Origin: Cellulomonas uda
GTDB taxonomy: Bacteria > Actinomycetota > Actinomycetes > Actinomycetales > Cellulomonadaceae
NCBI RefSeq assembly: GCF_006538705.1
Contig: NZ_BJLP01000031.1
Location: 1-49,859, forward strand
Direction: 5' to 3'
DNA length: 49,859 nucleotides
In this document: piece after piece, positions 34,846 to 44,816 of the stretch
Layout of the letters: every line of letters begins with the position of its first letter
Numbering within the stretch: position 1 is the first letter of the stretch
Position numbers and translations under genes: made by a program
The notes under the pieces: model-generated
The model's input: only the letters and a program-made list of their open reading frames with translations
Databases searched by the model: none
What the model was told of the DNA's origin: nothing

Positions 34846-34851
34846 ACCTTA
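34846..34851 (-). promoter_or_regulatory. Leaderless -10 element (TAAGGT) of the GH15-like gene
   Basis: On the minus strand TAAGGT is followed by 7 nt and the GTG at 34838. Confidence 0.6.
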
Positions 34852-34971
34852 GCCGAGCGGGGCGGTCCGGACGGCCCGTTCGGACTCGCGTCCGCGGGCC
34901 CCGTCGTCCGGGTGCCGTGGGCCGGGTGTGTTCGCGGTGCGTGAAGGGCGGTGCGCGGACGGGGACGCGTG

Positions 34972-34998
34972 CTTGCACTCGCAGGGGTCGAGTGCTAA
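34972..34998. promoter_or_regulatory. CIRCE element 1 (HrcA operator)
   Basis: CTTGCACTC-N9-GAGTGCTAA; the right arm is perfect, the left arm has two differences from TTAGCACTC. The N9 spacing is exact. Confidence 0.85.
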
Positions 34999-35006
34999 CC
35001 ATTGAC

Positions 35007-35033
35007 TTAGCACTCTCGGGTTGAGAGTGACAG
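35007..35033. promoter_or_regulatory. CIRCE element 2 (HrcA operator)
   Basis: TTAGCACTC-N9-GAGTGACAG; the left arm is perfect, the right arm is conserved only in GAGTG. It starts 8 nt after CIRCE 1 ends, so both would be bound on one DNA face or cooperatively. Confidence 0.8.
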
Positions 35034-35055
35034 AACCACCCCGGCCGTCAGGTGA

Positions 35056-36777
<1,722 letters not shown>

Positions 36778-36852
36778 GCCGACCGCTGAGCCTGCCTCAG
36801 CCGGTCCTGCCCGGGCGCGTCGCACGCGCCTGACGCAGCACTGCACGACCCA

Positions 36853-36888
36853 GGACGGGCCGGTCGCCTTCGGGCGGCCGGCCCGTCC
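36853..36888 (+). terminator. Strong UUCG-loop terminator after groEL
   Basis: 16-bp arms (36853-36868 and 36873-36888, one mismatch) closed by a TTCG tetraloop, about 75 nt after the groEL stop. Confidence 0.8.
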
Positions 36889-37003
36889 GGCATGTGCGGG
36901 CCGACCGGCGGGTGCGGGGGGCTCGTCGGCGCCCGGTATCACCCGGTAGTGTCGTTCCGCCGTCCGGTGAGGCGGCCTGGCGCGACGGGGCGGGGGGCTT
37001 CCG

Positions 37004-37582
37004 GTGACAGGACTGTGGCGTGACGTGTCGGATCTGGGGACCGTGGCGACCGTGCTGGGCGTGGTCGTCGGCGGTGGGGTGTTCCTCGGCTCGTGGGCGT
37101 ACCGGGGGGTCGAGCGCAGCGCGTCCGCGGTGTGGCGGTCGGTCGGCGAGGCGCTGGTCGTCGCGTGGGCGATCGCGCTCCTCGCGGTGATGCTGCGCCC
37201 GTTGCCGTACCCGAGCGACCCGGGACCGGACCTCGCCCCGTTCACGGGGATACCCGCGGGCCTCGACGCCGGCTCGTGGGAGGTGCCCGCGGTGCAGCTC
37301 GGCGGGACGGCGCTGCTGTTCGTCGTGGGTGGGGGTCTGCTCTCGGCGCGGCTGCGGTGGGGTGTCGTGCGGCCCGCGCTCGCGATGGCGGCGGTCGCGG
37401 CGCTCGTCGAGGGGCTGCAGCACGTCCTGCACACCGGGCGGCACGTGGCGACCGACGACGTGCTCGTCGCGGCCCTCGCGGGTGCGGTCGGCGCGGCGGT
37501 CGTCGTCGCGCTGCGCGGTCGCGCGGGACGGACGCGCGCGCGGCGGGGGACCGGTGTGCTGCGCGCGGAGGCGATGGGCTGA
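37004..37582 (+). CDS. VanZ-like membrane protein
   Basis: 192 residues, four to five membrane helices. The VanZ-type pattern is present: an acidic/aromatic residue set in ALVEGLQHVLHTGRHVATDDVLVAALAGA (Glu, Gln, Arg, Asp-Asp), matching the conserved E..Q and R..D.DD of the family. VanZ confers low-level teicoplanin resistance in Enterococcus; most family members have unknown roles in the envelope. GTG start at 37004, with GGGGGG upstream. TAGTGT (36946-36951) may be the -10. Confidence 0.85.
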   Translation: MTGLWRDVSDLGTVATVLGVVVGGGVFLGSWAYRGVERSASAVWRSVGEALVVAWAIALLAVMLRPLPYPSDPGPDLAPFTGIPAGLDAGSWEVPAVQLGGTALLFVVGGGLLSARLRWGVVRPALAMAAVAALVEGLQHVLHTGRHVATDDVLVAALAGAVGAAVVVALRGRAGRTRARRGTGVLRAEAMG

Positions 37583-37627
37583 CGCGCAGCCGGCGCTTTC
37601 ACCCGCTGTGACGCGGCCGTGCGCGGC

Positions 37628-37633
37628 TAGCCT
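37628..37633 (+). promoter_or_regulatory. Leaderless -10 element (TAGCCT) of the SIMPL gene
   Basis: TAGCCT is followed by 6 nt and the GTG at 37640. Confidence 0.55.
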
Positions 37634-37639
37634 CGGCGT

Positions 37640-38317
37640 GTGCAGGACACCGTCGTCACCGTCGAGGGCCGGTTCGAGCACCGGCACGCCGCGGAGCGGG
37701 GGACCGTGTCGCTCGACGTCGGCTTCGAGTCCGACGTGCGCGACGACGCGGTGCGCCGCACCACGCACGCGCACGCGCGGCTCGTCGACCAGGTCCGGTC
37801 GATGCACGACGAGAGCGCCGGGCCGGTCACGTGGTGGGCGTCGCAGCGGGTCGCGGTGTGGGCGCAGCGCCCGTGGAGCGACCAGGGTGCGCGCCCGCCG
37901 CTCGTGCACCACGCGTCGGTGCAGCTCGAGGCGACGTTCGCGGACCTGGCGCGGCTCGCGGCGTGGGTCGAGCAGGTCGCGGTGCTCGACGGCGTCACTG
38001 TGCTGGGCGTGCAGTGGGCGCTCACGGACCCGACCCGCACGCGCCTGCTCGAGGACGCGCGCGAGCGCGCGGTCGCGGACGCGATCGACCGGGCGCGCGC
38101 CTACGCCCGCGCGCTGGGGATGCGGGACGTGCGGCCGCTCGCGGTGGCCGAGCCGGGGATGCTGGGCGACCCGGGTCCGGGCTCACCGGGCGACGAGCCG
38201 CCGGTCCTCGCCGCGGCGCGCGCGATGGTCGCGGACGCCGCCGAGGGTCGGCTCGACCTCAAGCCCGACGAGCTGTCCGTCGCCGTGCGGGTGCACGCGC
38301 GGTTCGCGGCGTCCTGA
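37640..38317 (+). CDS. SIMPL-domain (DUF541) protein
   Basis: 225 residues with the SIMPL/DUF541 organisation: a first strand VTVEGRFEHRHAAERGTVSLDVGFE, a middle region, and the conserved segment ERAVADAIDRARAYARALGMRDVRPLAVAE near the C terminus. In parts: AVADAIDRARAYARALG. No signal peptide, so it is cytoplasmic, unlike many family members which are exported. The function of the family is not clear (some relate to oxidative stress or receptor signalling). Convergent with the aminotransferase gene with a 10-nt gap. Confidence 0.88.
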   Translation: MQDTVVTVEGRFEHRHAAERGTVSLDVGFESDVRDDAVRRTTHAHARLVDQVRSMHDESAGPVTWWASQRVAVWAQRPWSDQGARPPLVHHASVQLEATFADLARLAAWVEQVAVLDGVTVLGVQWALTDPTRTRLLEDARERAVADAIDRARAYARALGMRDVRPLAVAEPGMLGDPGPGSPGDEPPVLAAARAMVADAAEGRLDLKPDELSVAVRVHARFAAS

Positions 38318-38327
38318 GGGTCGCGCG

Positions 38328-39551
38328 CTACTGGCGGTAGGAGGCCAGGAAGTTGCCCAGGCGCTCGACGGCCTCGCCGAGGACACGCGCCTCGGGGAGC
38401 GTGACGATGCGCAGGTGGTCCGGGTCCGGCCAGTTGAAGCCGGTGCCCTGCACCAGCAGGATGTGCTCGCTCACGAGCAGGTCGTACACCAGGCGGGCGT
38501 CGTCGTGGATCTCGTGCACCTCGGGGTCGAGGCGCGGGAACAGGTAGAGCGCGCCGTCGGGGCGCACGCACGTGACGCCCGGGATCGAGGTCAGCCCGCG
38601 CCAGGCGACGTCGCGCTGCTCGTGCAGGCGTCCGCCGGGCGCGACGAGCGTCTCGATCGACTGCACGCCGCCGAGCGCGGCCTGCAGCGCGTGCTGCGCG
38701 GGCACGTTCGCGCACAGTCGCGTGGACGCGAGCAGCTGGATGCCCTCGAGGAACCCGGACGCGTGCTCCCGCGGTCCGGTGACGACCATCCACCCGGAGC
38801 GGTACCCGGCGACGCGGTACGTCTTCGACAGCCCGTTGAACGTCAGGCACAGCAGGTCGGGCGCGACGGACGCGAGCGGCGTGTGCACGGCGCCGTCGAA
38901 CAGGATCCGGTCGTAGATCTCGTCGGCGAGCAGCAGCAGCGAGTGCCGGCGCGCGATGTCGGCGAGCGCGACGAGCGTCTCGCGTGAGTACACCGCACCG
39001 GTCGGGTTGTTGGGGTTGATGACGACGAGCGCCTTGGTGCGCGGCGTGACGAGCGACTCGAGATGCTCGAGGTCCGGCTGCCAGCCCTGCGACTCGTCGC
39101 AGCGGTAGTGCACCGGCTTGCCGTCGGACAGCGACGTCATCGCGGTCCACAGGGGGTAGTCGGGGGAGGGGATCAGCACCTCGTCGCCCTCGTCGAGCAG
39201 CGCCTGCATGACCATGGTGATGAGCTCGGAGACGCCGTTGCCGAGGTAGACGTCCTCGACGTCGAACGTCGGGAAGTCGGGCTCGGTCTCGTAGCGCGTG
39301 ACGACCGCTCGCCGCGCGGACAGGATGCCCTGCGACTCGCTGTACCCGTGCGCGGTGGGGATCGCGGCGATCATGTCGCGCACGATCTGGTGCGGCGCCT
39401 CGAAGCCGAACGCGGCGGGGTTCCCCGTGTTGAGCTTGAGGATCGCGTGGCCCTCCGCCTCGAGCCGTGCCGCCTCGGTGAGCGTCGCCCCGCGGATCTC
39501 GTACAGGACGTGCTGCAGCTTGGCCGACTGGTCGAGGGGACGCAGGTGCAT
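38328..39551 (-). CDS. Pyridoxal-phosphate aminotransferase, AlaA (alanine transaminase) type
   Basis: 407 residues, fold-type I class I/II. Landmarks: LKLNTGNPAAFGF, NPNNPTGAVYS (Asn of the PLP ring), ADEIYDRILFDG (Asp), and the PLP lysine in GLSKTYRVAGYRSGW (core SKTYR). The C-terminal Arg in LRIVTLPE binds the alpha-carboxylate. Most like AlaA/alanine transaminase, exchanging glutamate and pyruvate; exact substrates are inferred. ATG at 39551, leaderless (TACGCT). It is divergent from urtA. Confidence 0.92.
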   Translation of the reverse strand: MHLRPLDQSAKLQHVLYEIRGATLTEAARLEAEGHAILKLNTGNPAAFGFEAPHQIVRDMIAAIPTAHGYSESQGILSARRAVVTRYETEPDFPTFDVEDVYLGNGVSELITMVMQALLDEGDEVLIPSPDYPLWTAMTSLSDGKPVHYRCDESQGWQPDLEHLESLVTPRTKALVVINPNNPTGAVYSRETLVALADIARRHSLLLLADEIYDRILFDGAVHTPLASVAPDLLCLTFNGLSKTYRVAGYRSGWMVVTGPREHASGFLEGIQLLASTRLCANVPAQHALQAALGGVQSIETLVAPGGRLHEQRDVAWRGLTSIPGVTCVRPDGALYLFPRLDPEVHEIHDDARLVYDLLVSEHILLVQGTGFNWPDPDHLRIVTLPEARVLGEAVERLGNFLASYRQ

Positions 39552-39557
39552 GAGGGC

Positions 39558-39563
39558 AGCGTA
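39558..39563 (-). promoter_or_regulatory. Leaderless -10 element (TACGCT) of the aminotransferase gene
   Basis: On the minus strand TACGCT is followed by 6 nt and the ATG at 39551. Confidence 0.6.
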
Positions 39564-39640
39564 GGCCCGGCCGCGCCCGTGCCGGTGCCCGCGCCCGGCC
39601 GGGACGGGCGTGACCGGATCGGGACACGTCCGAAACACCC

Positions 39641-39716
39641 CGTTCACGCCTTCGGGTCGGTGCCCGAAACACCCGGTCCCTACCGTCCTGCGTCATGGGC
39701 ACAGGGATGTATACAC
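39641..39716 (+). promoter_or_regulatory. urtA promoter/operator shared with the urea carboxylase promoter
   Basis: Contains CGTTCAC (39641-39647), CGAAACA (39665-39671), then 9 nt and TACCGT (39681-39686, likely -10), then the palindrome TGTATACA (39708-39715). The same parts in the same order occur before the urea carboxylase gene. TGTATACA suits a GntR/FCD operator placed downstream of the -10; the CAC/GAAAC parts resemble GlnR half-sites. Confidence 0.6.
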
Positions 39717-39802
39717 CCCGGGACACAGCGCGGTGTCGCGCGGTTCCTGAGCCCGCGTCCGGTTCCGCTCGTGAGCACAGCCCCGACGAAAGGGTCTCCT
39801 CC

Positions 39803-41059
39803 GTGACCAGATCGATCCGCACCACCCGCGCGCTCGCACTGTCCTCCGGGGCGCTCGTCGCCCTCCTCGCCCTGTCCGCCTGCGGCTCCCGCACGGACGA
39901 CGAGGCGTCGTCCACCTCGGCGGCGTCATGCGTCAAGACGGACGGCGACAGCATCAAGATCGGCTTCCTCAACTCGCTGTCCGGCACCATGGCGATCTCG
40001 GAGCAGACCGTCCGGGATGCGCTCGACCTCGCGGCTGAGGAGATCAACGCTGCGGGCGGCGTGCTCGACAAGAAGCTCGAGATCGTCGCGGAGGACGGCG
40101 CGTCCGAGCCCACGGTGTTCGCCGAGAAGGCGGAGAAGCTCATCAAGTCGGACTGCGTCGCGGCCGTGTTCGGCGGCTGGACCTCGTCGTCGCGCAAGGC
40201 GATGCTGCCGGTCTTCGAGAGCAACAAGAGCCTGCTGTTCTACCCCGTGCAGTACGAGGGCCTCGAGGCGTCGCCGAACATCTTCTACACGGGCGCGACG
40301 ACGAACCAGCAGATCATCCCCGCGATGGACTACCTCAAGGAGCAGGGGGTGACGAAGGTCTTCCTCGTCGGTTCCGACTACGTGTTCCCGCGGACCGCGA
40401 ACAAGGAGATCATCGCCTACTCCGAGGCGAACGGGATCGAGATCGTCGGCGAGGAGTACGCGCCGCTCGGCCACACGGACTTCTCGACGATCGTCACCAA
40501 GCTCAAGGGCTCGGGCGCCGAGGCGGTGTTCAACACGCTCAACGGCGACTCGAACGTCGCGTTCTTCAAGGAGTACAAGAACGTCGGCCTGACGGCGGAG
40601 ACGACGCCGGTGGTCTCGGTGTCGATCGCCGAGGAGGAGGTCGGCGGCATCGGCGTCGACAACATCGTCGGCCAGCTCACTGCCTGGAACTACTACCAGA
40701 CGGTCGAGAGCCCGCAGAACGCGACCTTCGTCAAGGCGTTCAAGGCCAAGTACGGCGACGACCGCGTGACCTCCGACCCGATGGAGGCCGCCTACACCTC
40801 GCTCTACCTGTGGAAGGGCATGGTCGAGAAGGCGAAGTCGTTCGACGTCGCGGACGTGCAGGCCGCGGCGGACGGCGTGACGTTCGACGCCCCCGAGGGC
40901 ACGGTCACGGTGAACGGCGACAACCACCACATCGCCAAGACCGCGCTCATCGGCAAGATCGACGCCGACGGCCTGATCTACCCGGTGTGGGAGTCCGACG
41001 GCCCGATCGACCCGGACCCGTTCCTCGAGGGTTACGACTGGGCCGAGGGCCTGTCCTGA
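39803..41059 (+). CDS. urtA: Urea ABC transporter substrate-binding lipoprotein
   Basis: 418 residues. Signal peptide with lipobox LSAC, so membrane-anchored outside. The Peripla_BP_5 (branched-chain amino acid/amide) fold follows: KIGFLNSLSGTMAISEQTVRDA, the FYPVQYEGLE segment and the TGATTNQQI pattern are characteristic of UrtA. The C-terminal end DPFLEGYDWAEG is typical. It probably delivers urea or short amides to UrtBCDE. The GTG at 39803 follows AAAGGG, about 10 nt upstream. A large hairpin separates it from urtB, likely giving an excess of binding protein. Confidence 0.94.
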   Translation: MTRSIRTTRALALSSGALVALLALSACGSRTDDEASSTSAASCVKTDGDSIKIGFLNSLSGTMAISEQTVRDALDLAAEEINAAGGVLDKKLEIVAEDGASEPTVFAEKAEKLIKSDCVAAVFGGWTSSSRKAMLPVFESNKSLLFYPVQYEGLEASPNIFYTGATTNQQIIPAMDYLKEQGVTKVFLVGSDYVFPRTANKEIIAYSEANGIEIVGEEYAPLGHTDFSTIVTKLKGSGAEAVFNTLNGDSNVAFFKEYKNVGLTAETTPVVSVSIAEEEVGGIGVDNIVGQLTAWNYYQTVESPQNATFVKAFKAKYGDDRVTSDPMEAAYTSLYLWKGMVEKAKSFDVADVQAAADGVTFDAPEGTVTVNGDNHHIAKTALIGKIDADGLIYPVWESDGPIDPDPFLEGYDWAEGLS

Positions 41060-41071
41060 CCCACCCCTGAC

Positions 41072-41114
41072 GGGCGGTGGCCCGGCGTTCTCTCCGTGCG
41101 CCGGGTCACCGCCC
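41072..41114 (+). terminator. Hairpin between urtA and urtB (partial terminator)
   Basis: 16-bp arms (41072-41087 and 41099-41114, one mismatch) with an 11-nt loop, starting 12 nt after the urtA stop. It probably acts as a leaky terminator or mRNA-end stabiliser that raises UrtA over UrtBCDE. Confidence 0.6.
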
Positions 41115-41168
41115 CCTCCCGCGGGAGGTCGGCCGCGTCCCACCCGGGACGCAGGAAGGACGGGGTGC

Positions 41169-42053
41169 ATGGAAGCCCTGGTCTCCCAGCTCTTCGCCGG
41201 GCTGAGCCTCGGGTCGGTGCTGCTGCTCGCGGCGCTCGGCCTGGCGCTCACGTTCGGGCAGATGGGCGTCATCAACATGGCGCACGGCGAGTTCATGATG
41301 GCCGGCGCGTACACCGCGTTCGTCGTGCAGAAGGTGGTCGCCGACGCGGGCGTCTCGCTGCTCGTGTCGCTCGTCATCGGGTTCCTCGTCGGCGGTCTGC
41401 TCGGCCTGGTCCTCGAGGTCACGTTGATCTCCCGCATGTACCACCGGCCGTTGGACACGCTGCTCGTGACGTTCGGCGTCGCGCTCGTGCTGCAGCAGCT
41501 CGCGCGCGACGTGTTCGGTGCGCCGAACGTCGACGTGCGCGCCCCGGCCTGGCTGTCCGGCGCGGTCGAGATCCTCGGCGTGGGCGTGCCGAAGACGCGG
41601 CTGTTCATCCTCGGCCTGGCGACTCTCGCGGTCGTCGCGCTCGGCCTCGCGCTCAGGCTCACGCCGCTCGGACGCCGCATCCGCGCCACGGTCGCCAACC
41701 GGGACCTCGCCGAGACCGCGGGCATCTCGACGCGCGCGACCGACCGGCTCACGTTCTTCCTCGGCTCCGGGGTCGCGGGGGTCGCCGGGGTCGCGCTCAC
41801 GCTGCTCGGGTCGATCGGCCCGACGCTCGGCACCAACTACATCGTCGACGCGTTCCTCGTCGTCGTCGTCGGCGGCATCGGTCAGCTCAAGGGGGCCGTG
41901 ATCGCGGCGCTCGGGCTGGGGCTGCTGCAGGCCGGCATCGAGTACTCGAGCACCGCGAGCCTCGCGAAGGTCCTCGTGTTCGTCATCATCGTCGCGTTCC
42001 TGCAGGTCCGGCCGCAGGGGCTCGTCGCCGTCCGGACGAGGAGCCTGGCATGA
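41169..42053 (+). CDS. urtB: Urea ABC transporter permease UrtB
   Basis: 294 residues with eight or so membrane helices of the LivH type: LGLALTFGQMGVINMAHGEFMM near the N terminus (core NMAHGEF) and FLVVVVGGIGQLKGAVIAA toward the C terminus are the UrtB/LivH signatures. It forms the channel with UrtC. The ATG at 41169 has AGGAAGG upstream. The stop overlaps the urtC start (ATGA). Confidence 0.95.
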   Translation: MEALVSQLFAGLSLGSVLLLAALGLALTFGQMGVINMAHGEFMMAGAYTAFVVQKVVADAGVSLLVSLVIGFLVGGLLGLVLEVTLISRMYHRPLDTLLVTFGVALVLQQLARDVFGAPNVDVRAPAWLSGAVEILGVGVPKTRLFILGLATLAVVALGLALRLTPLGRRIRATVANRDLAETAGISTRATDRLTFFLGSGVAGVAGVALTLLGSIGPTLGTNYIVDAFLVVVVGGIGQLKGAVIAALGLGLLQAGIEYSSTASLAKVLVFVIIVAFLQVRPQGLVAVRTRSLA

Positions 42054-43213
42054 GCGCGGTCGCGCGGATCTGGGGCCACGAGCGGGCGCGCCTGCTCGTC
42101 GGGGTGGGCGTGGCGGGCCTGCTGCTGTTCGTCGTCGCACCCGGTGTGCTGTCGGACTTCCGGCTCAACCTGCTCGCCAAGTTCTGCTGCCTGGCGATGG
42201 TCGCGGTCGGCATCGGGCTCGCGTGGGGGCGCGGCGGGATGCTCACGCTCGGGCAGGGCGTGTTCTTCGGCCTCGGCGGCTACCTCATGGCGATGCACCT
42301 CAAGCTCGCGGACGCGGGCCCGGGCGGCGTGCCGGACTTCATGCTGCTGTACGGCGACGGCACGGTCCCGGCGTGGTGGGAGCCGTTCCGCAGCCCGGTC
42401 GTCACGGTGCTCGCGATCCTGCTGCTGCCCGCAGGCCTCGCCGCGCTGCTCGGCCTCGCGGTGTTCACGCGCCGCGTGCGCGGTGCGTACTTCGCGATCC
42501 TGTCGCAGGCGCTCGCCGCCGCGTTCGCGATCCTGCTCATCGGCCAGCAGAAGGTCACGGGCGGGACCAACGGGCTCAACGGGTTCCGGTCCTTCTTCGG
42601 GTTCGACCTGGCCGACCCGGTGAACAAGCAGATGCTCTACTACATCGCCGCGGGCACGCTGCTGGTGATGGTGCTCGTCGTGCGCCTGGTCATGCGCTCG
42701 CGGTACGGCGAGCTGCTCGTGGCCGTGCGCGACCAGGAGAACCGCGTGCGGTTCCTGGGCTACGACCCGGCGCTCGTCAAGGTGCTCGCGTACGCGCTCG
42801 CGGCCGCGTTCGCCGCGATCGGCGGGGCGCTGTTCGCGCCGATCGTCGGGATCATCTCGCCCGCGGACGTGGGCGTCGTGCCGTCGATCGCGTTCCTCGT
42901 CGGCGTCGCGATCGGCGGACGCGCGACGCTCCTCGGCCCGGTCGTCGGGTCGATCGCGGTCTCGTGGGCGGAGACGAGCCTGTCCGAGCGGTTCCCGTCG
43001 TTCTGGACGTACTTCCTGGGCGGGTTGTTCATCGTCGTCGTCGCGTTCCTGCCGGACGGCTTCGCGACGCTGGGCAGGCTGCGGCTGCGGCGTCGTCGTC
43101 CTGGTCCCGACGAGCCCGTGGGCACGTCCGACGAGGAGCACGCGTCCGACGAGCAGGCGTCCGACGAGGACGAGCACGACGAGGCCACCGCGAGCGCCGG
43201 GAGGACGGCATGA
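42050..43213 (+). CDS. urtC: Urea ABC transporter permease UrtC
   Basis: 387 residues, LivM-type permease with about nine helices: GIGLAWGRGGMLTLGQGVFFGLGGYLMAMHLKL (core LTLGQGVFF) and GGALFAPIVGIISPADVGVVPSI. It pairs with UrtB. A C-terminal cytoplasmic tail of about 45 residues is highly acidic with SDEEHASDEQASDED units, unusual for the family and similar to the acidic tails of other membrane proteins in this window. Overlaps urtB and urtD by 4 nt each (ATGA). Confidence 0.94.
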   Translation: MSAVARIWGHERARLLVGVGVAGLLLFVVAPGVLSDFRLNLLAKFCCLAMVAVGIGLAWGRGGMLTLGQGVFFGLGGYLMAMHLKLADAGPGGVPDFMLLYGDGTVPAWWEPFRSPVVTVLAILLLPAGLAALLGLAVFTRRVRGAYFAILSQALAAAFAILLIGQQKVTGGTNGLNGFRSFFGFDLADPVNKQMLYYIAAGTLLVMVLVVRLVMRSRYGELLVAVRDQENRVRFLGYDPALVKVLAYALAAAFAAIGGALFAPIVGIISPADVGVVPSIAFLVGVAIGGRATLLGPVVGSIAVSWAETSLSERFPSFWTYFLGGLFIVVVAFLPDGFATLGRLRLRRRRPGPDEPVGTSDEEHASDEQASDEDEHDEATASAGRTA

Positions 43214-44067
43214 GCGACGACACGACATCCGCGGCCGACGAGGTCGAGGTCCAGCTCGACCCGCAGGCCCTCGAGGCCGTGATCGCGGCACCCGAGTCCC
43301 GGTTCCGGCACGACTACCTCGAGGTGCGCGGGCTGCGCGTCGAGTTCGACGGCTTCGTCGCGGTCGACGGGGTCGACCTCACGGTCACGCAGGGCGACTT
43401 GCGCTTCCTCATCGGGCCCAACGGCGCCGGCAAGACGACGATCGTCGACGCGATCACGGGCCTGGCCCGGTGCAGCGGCTCGGTGCGGTTCGGCGGCGTG
43501 GACCTGGTCGGCAGGCCCGCGCACCGCATCGTGCGGGCGGGTGTGGGACGCACGTTCCAGACCGCGAGCGTGTTCGACGAGCTGTCGGTGCTGCAGAACC
43601 TCGACATCGCGGCGGGCTCCGGTCGGCGCCTGCCGACCCTGCTGCGGCGGCGCTCGGGGATCCCCGACGAGGTCGCGCAGGCGCTCGAGACCATCGGCCT
43701 GACCGCGCTCGCGGACGCCCCGGCCGGGGTCCTCGCGCACGGCCAGAAGCAGTGGCTCGAGATCGGGATGCTCCTGGTCCAGGACGCGCGGCTGCTGCTG
43801 CTCGACGAGCCCGTCGCCGGCATGTCCCACGCCGAGCGCGAGCAGACCGGGCAGCTGCTGCGACGCATCGGCGAGCAGCGCACGGTCGTCGTCGTCGAGC
43901 ACGACATGGAGTTCCTGCGGACGTTCGCGTCGTCCGTGACGGTGCTCCACCAGGGGCGCGTGCTCTCGGAAGGGTCGGTCGCGCAGGTGCAGGCCGACCC
44001 GTCGGTCGTCGAGGTGTACCTGGGCCGGGGAGCCGGCGCCCGGGGCGCCGCAGGGGAGGTGGCGTGA
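43210..44067 (+). CDS. urtD: Urea ABC transporter ATP-binding protein UrtD
   Basis: 285 residues, LivG type. Walker A GPNGAGKTT, an early VFDELSVLQNLDIAA Q-loop region, and Walker B LLLLDEPVAGMS. The signature is LAHGQKQWLEIGM, the form typical of UrtD (SHGQKQWLEIGM), where HGQKQ replaces the LSGGQ of most ABC proteins. It pairs with UrtE. It starts in overlap with urtC and its stop overlaps the urtE ATG (TGATG). Confidence 0.94.
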   Translation: MSDDTTSAADEVEVQLDPQALEAVIAAPESRFRHDYLEVRGLRVEFDGFVAVDGVDLTVTQGDLRFLIGPNGAGKTTIVDAITGLARCSGSVRFGGVDLVGRPAHRIVRAGVGRTFQTASVFDELSVLQNLDIAAGSGRRLPTLLRRRSGIPDEVAQALETIGLTALADAPAGVLAHGQKQWLEIGMLLVQDARLLLLDEPVAGMSHAEREQTGQLLRRIGEQRTVVVVEHDMEFLRTFASSVTVLHQGRVLSEGSVAQVQADPSVVEVYLGRGAGARGAAGEVA

Positions 44068-44762
44068 TGCTGGAGCTGACCGGCGTGCATGTCGGGTACG
44101 GGCGCACCGCCGTGGTGCACGGCGTGGACGTCGCGGTGGACGCGGACTCCGTCACCGCCGTGATGGGCCACAACGGCGCCGGGAAGACGACGCTGCTGCG
44201 CGCCGCGGTCGGGCTGCTGCCCGTGCGCTCGGGCAGCGTCCGCCTCGACGGCGACGACGTCACGAAGCTGCGCCCGCACCAGCGCGTGCGCCGCGGCCTC
44301 GCGTACGTCCCGCAGGGGCAGCAGTCGTTCGGCACGCTCACCGCGCGCGAGAACCTGCAACTCGTCGCGGACGGTGCGGGTGCGGCCGGGCGGCGCCGGC
44401 TCGACGAGTCGCTCGACCTGTTCCCGGCGTTGCGCGGCCTGCTGGGACGACGAGCGGGCCTGCTGTCCGGCGGTCAGCGTCAGCAGCTCGCCATCGCCCG
44501 CGCGCTCATCACGGGCCCGAAGGTGCTGATCCTCGACGAGCCGACCGAGGGCATCCAGCCCAACGTCGTGCAGGAGATCGAGGACGCGATCACGACGTTG
44601 ACGGCCGCCGGCGGGCTCGCGGTGCTGCTCGTCGAGCAGCACGTGGGGTTCGCGCTGTCCGCCGCGTCCCGCTACTACGTGCTCGAGTCCGGGCGCGTTA
44701 CGAGCGAGGGCGCGGGCGGCCTCGACCAGGAGGAGGACGTGCGTGCGGCGATGGCGATCTGA
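44067..44762 (+). CDS. urtE: Urea ABC transporter ATP-binding protein UrtE
   Basis: 231 residues, LivF type. Walker A GHNGAGKTT, signature LSGGQRQQLAIARAL, Walker B VLILDEPTEGIQPNVVQEIE (the IQPNVVQEI continuation is typical of UrtE), and switch His in EQHVGF. Last gene of the urt operon; a GntR gene follows after 54 nt with its own promoter. The GTG at 44064 is another possible start; ATG at 44067 is preferred because of GGGGAGG upstream. Confidence 0.95.
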   Translation: MLELTGVHVGYGRTAVVHGVDVAVDADSVTAVMGHNGAGKTTLLRAAVGLLPVRSGSVRLDGDDVTKLRPHQRVRRGLAYVPQGQQSFGTLTARENLQLVADGAGAAGRRRLDESLDLFPALRGLLGRRAGLLSGGQRQQLAIARALITGPKVLILDEPTEGIQPNVVQEIEDAITTLTAAGGLAVLLVEQHVGFALSAASRYYVLESGRVTSEGAGGLDQEEDVRAAMAI

Positions 44763-44802
44763 CGTCGCCGCGTCCACGGGCGGCTCGCGTCAGCAGGGGG
44801 GA

Positions 44803-44808
44803 TACGCT
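44803..44808 (+). promoter_or_regulatory. -10 element (TACGCT) of the GntR gene
   Basis: TACGCT ends 8 nt before the ATG at 44817, giving a leaderless transcript and supporting 44817 over the ATG at 44811. Confidence 0.55.
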
Positions 44809-44816
44809 CCATGTCC

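Noticed and set aside
39552..39802. Guanidine riboswitch (ykkC or mini-ykkC) upstream of urtA
   Set aside because: No ykkC core motifs and no paired ACGR-loop hairpins seen; the conserved parts look like promoter and operator DNA.
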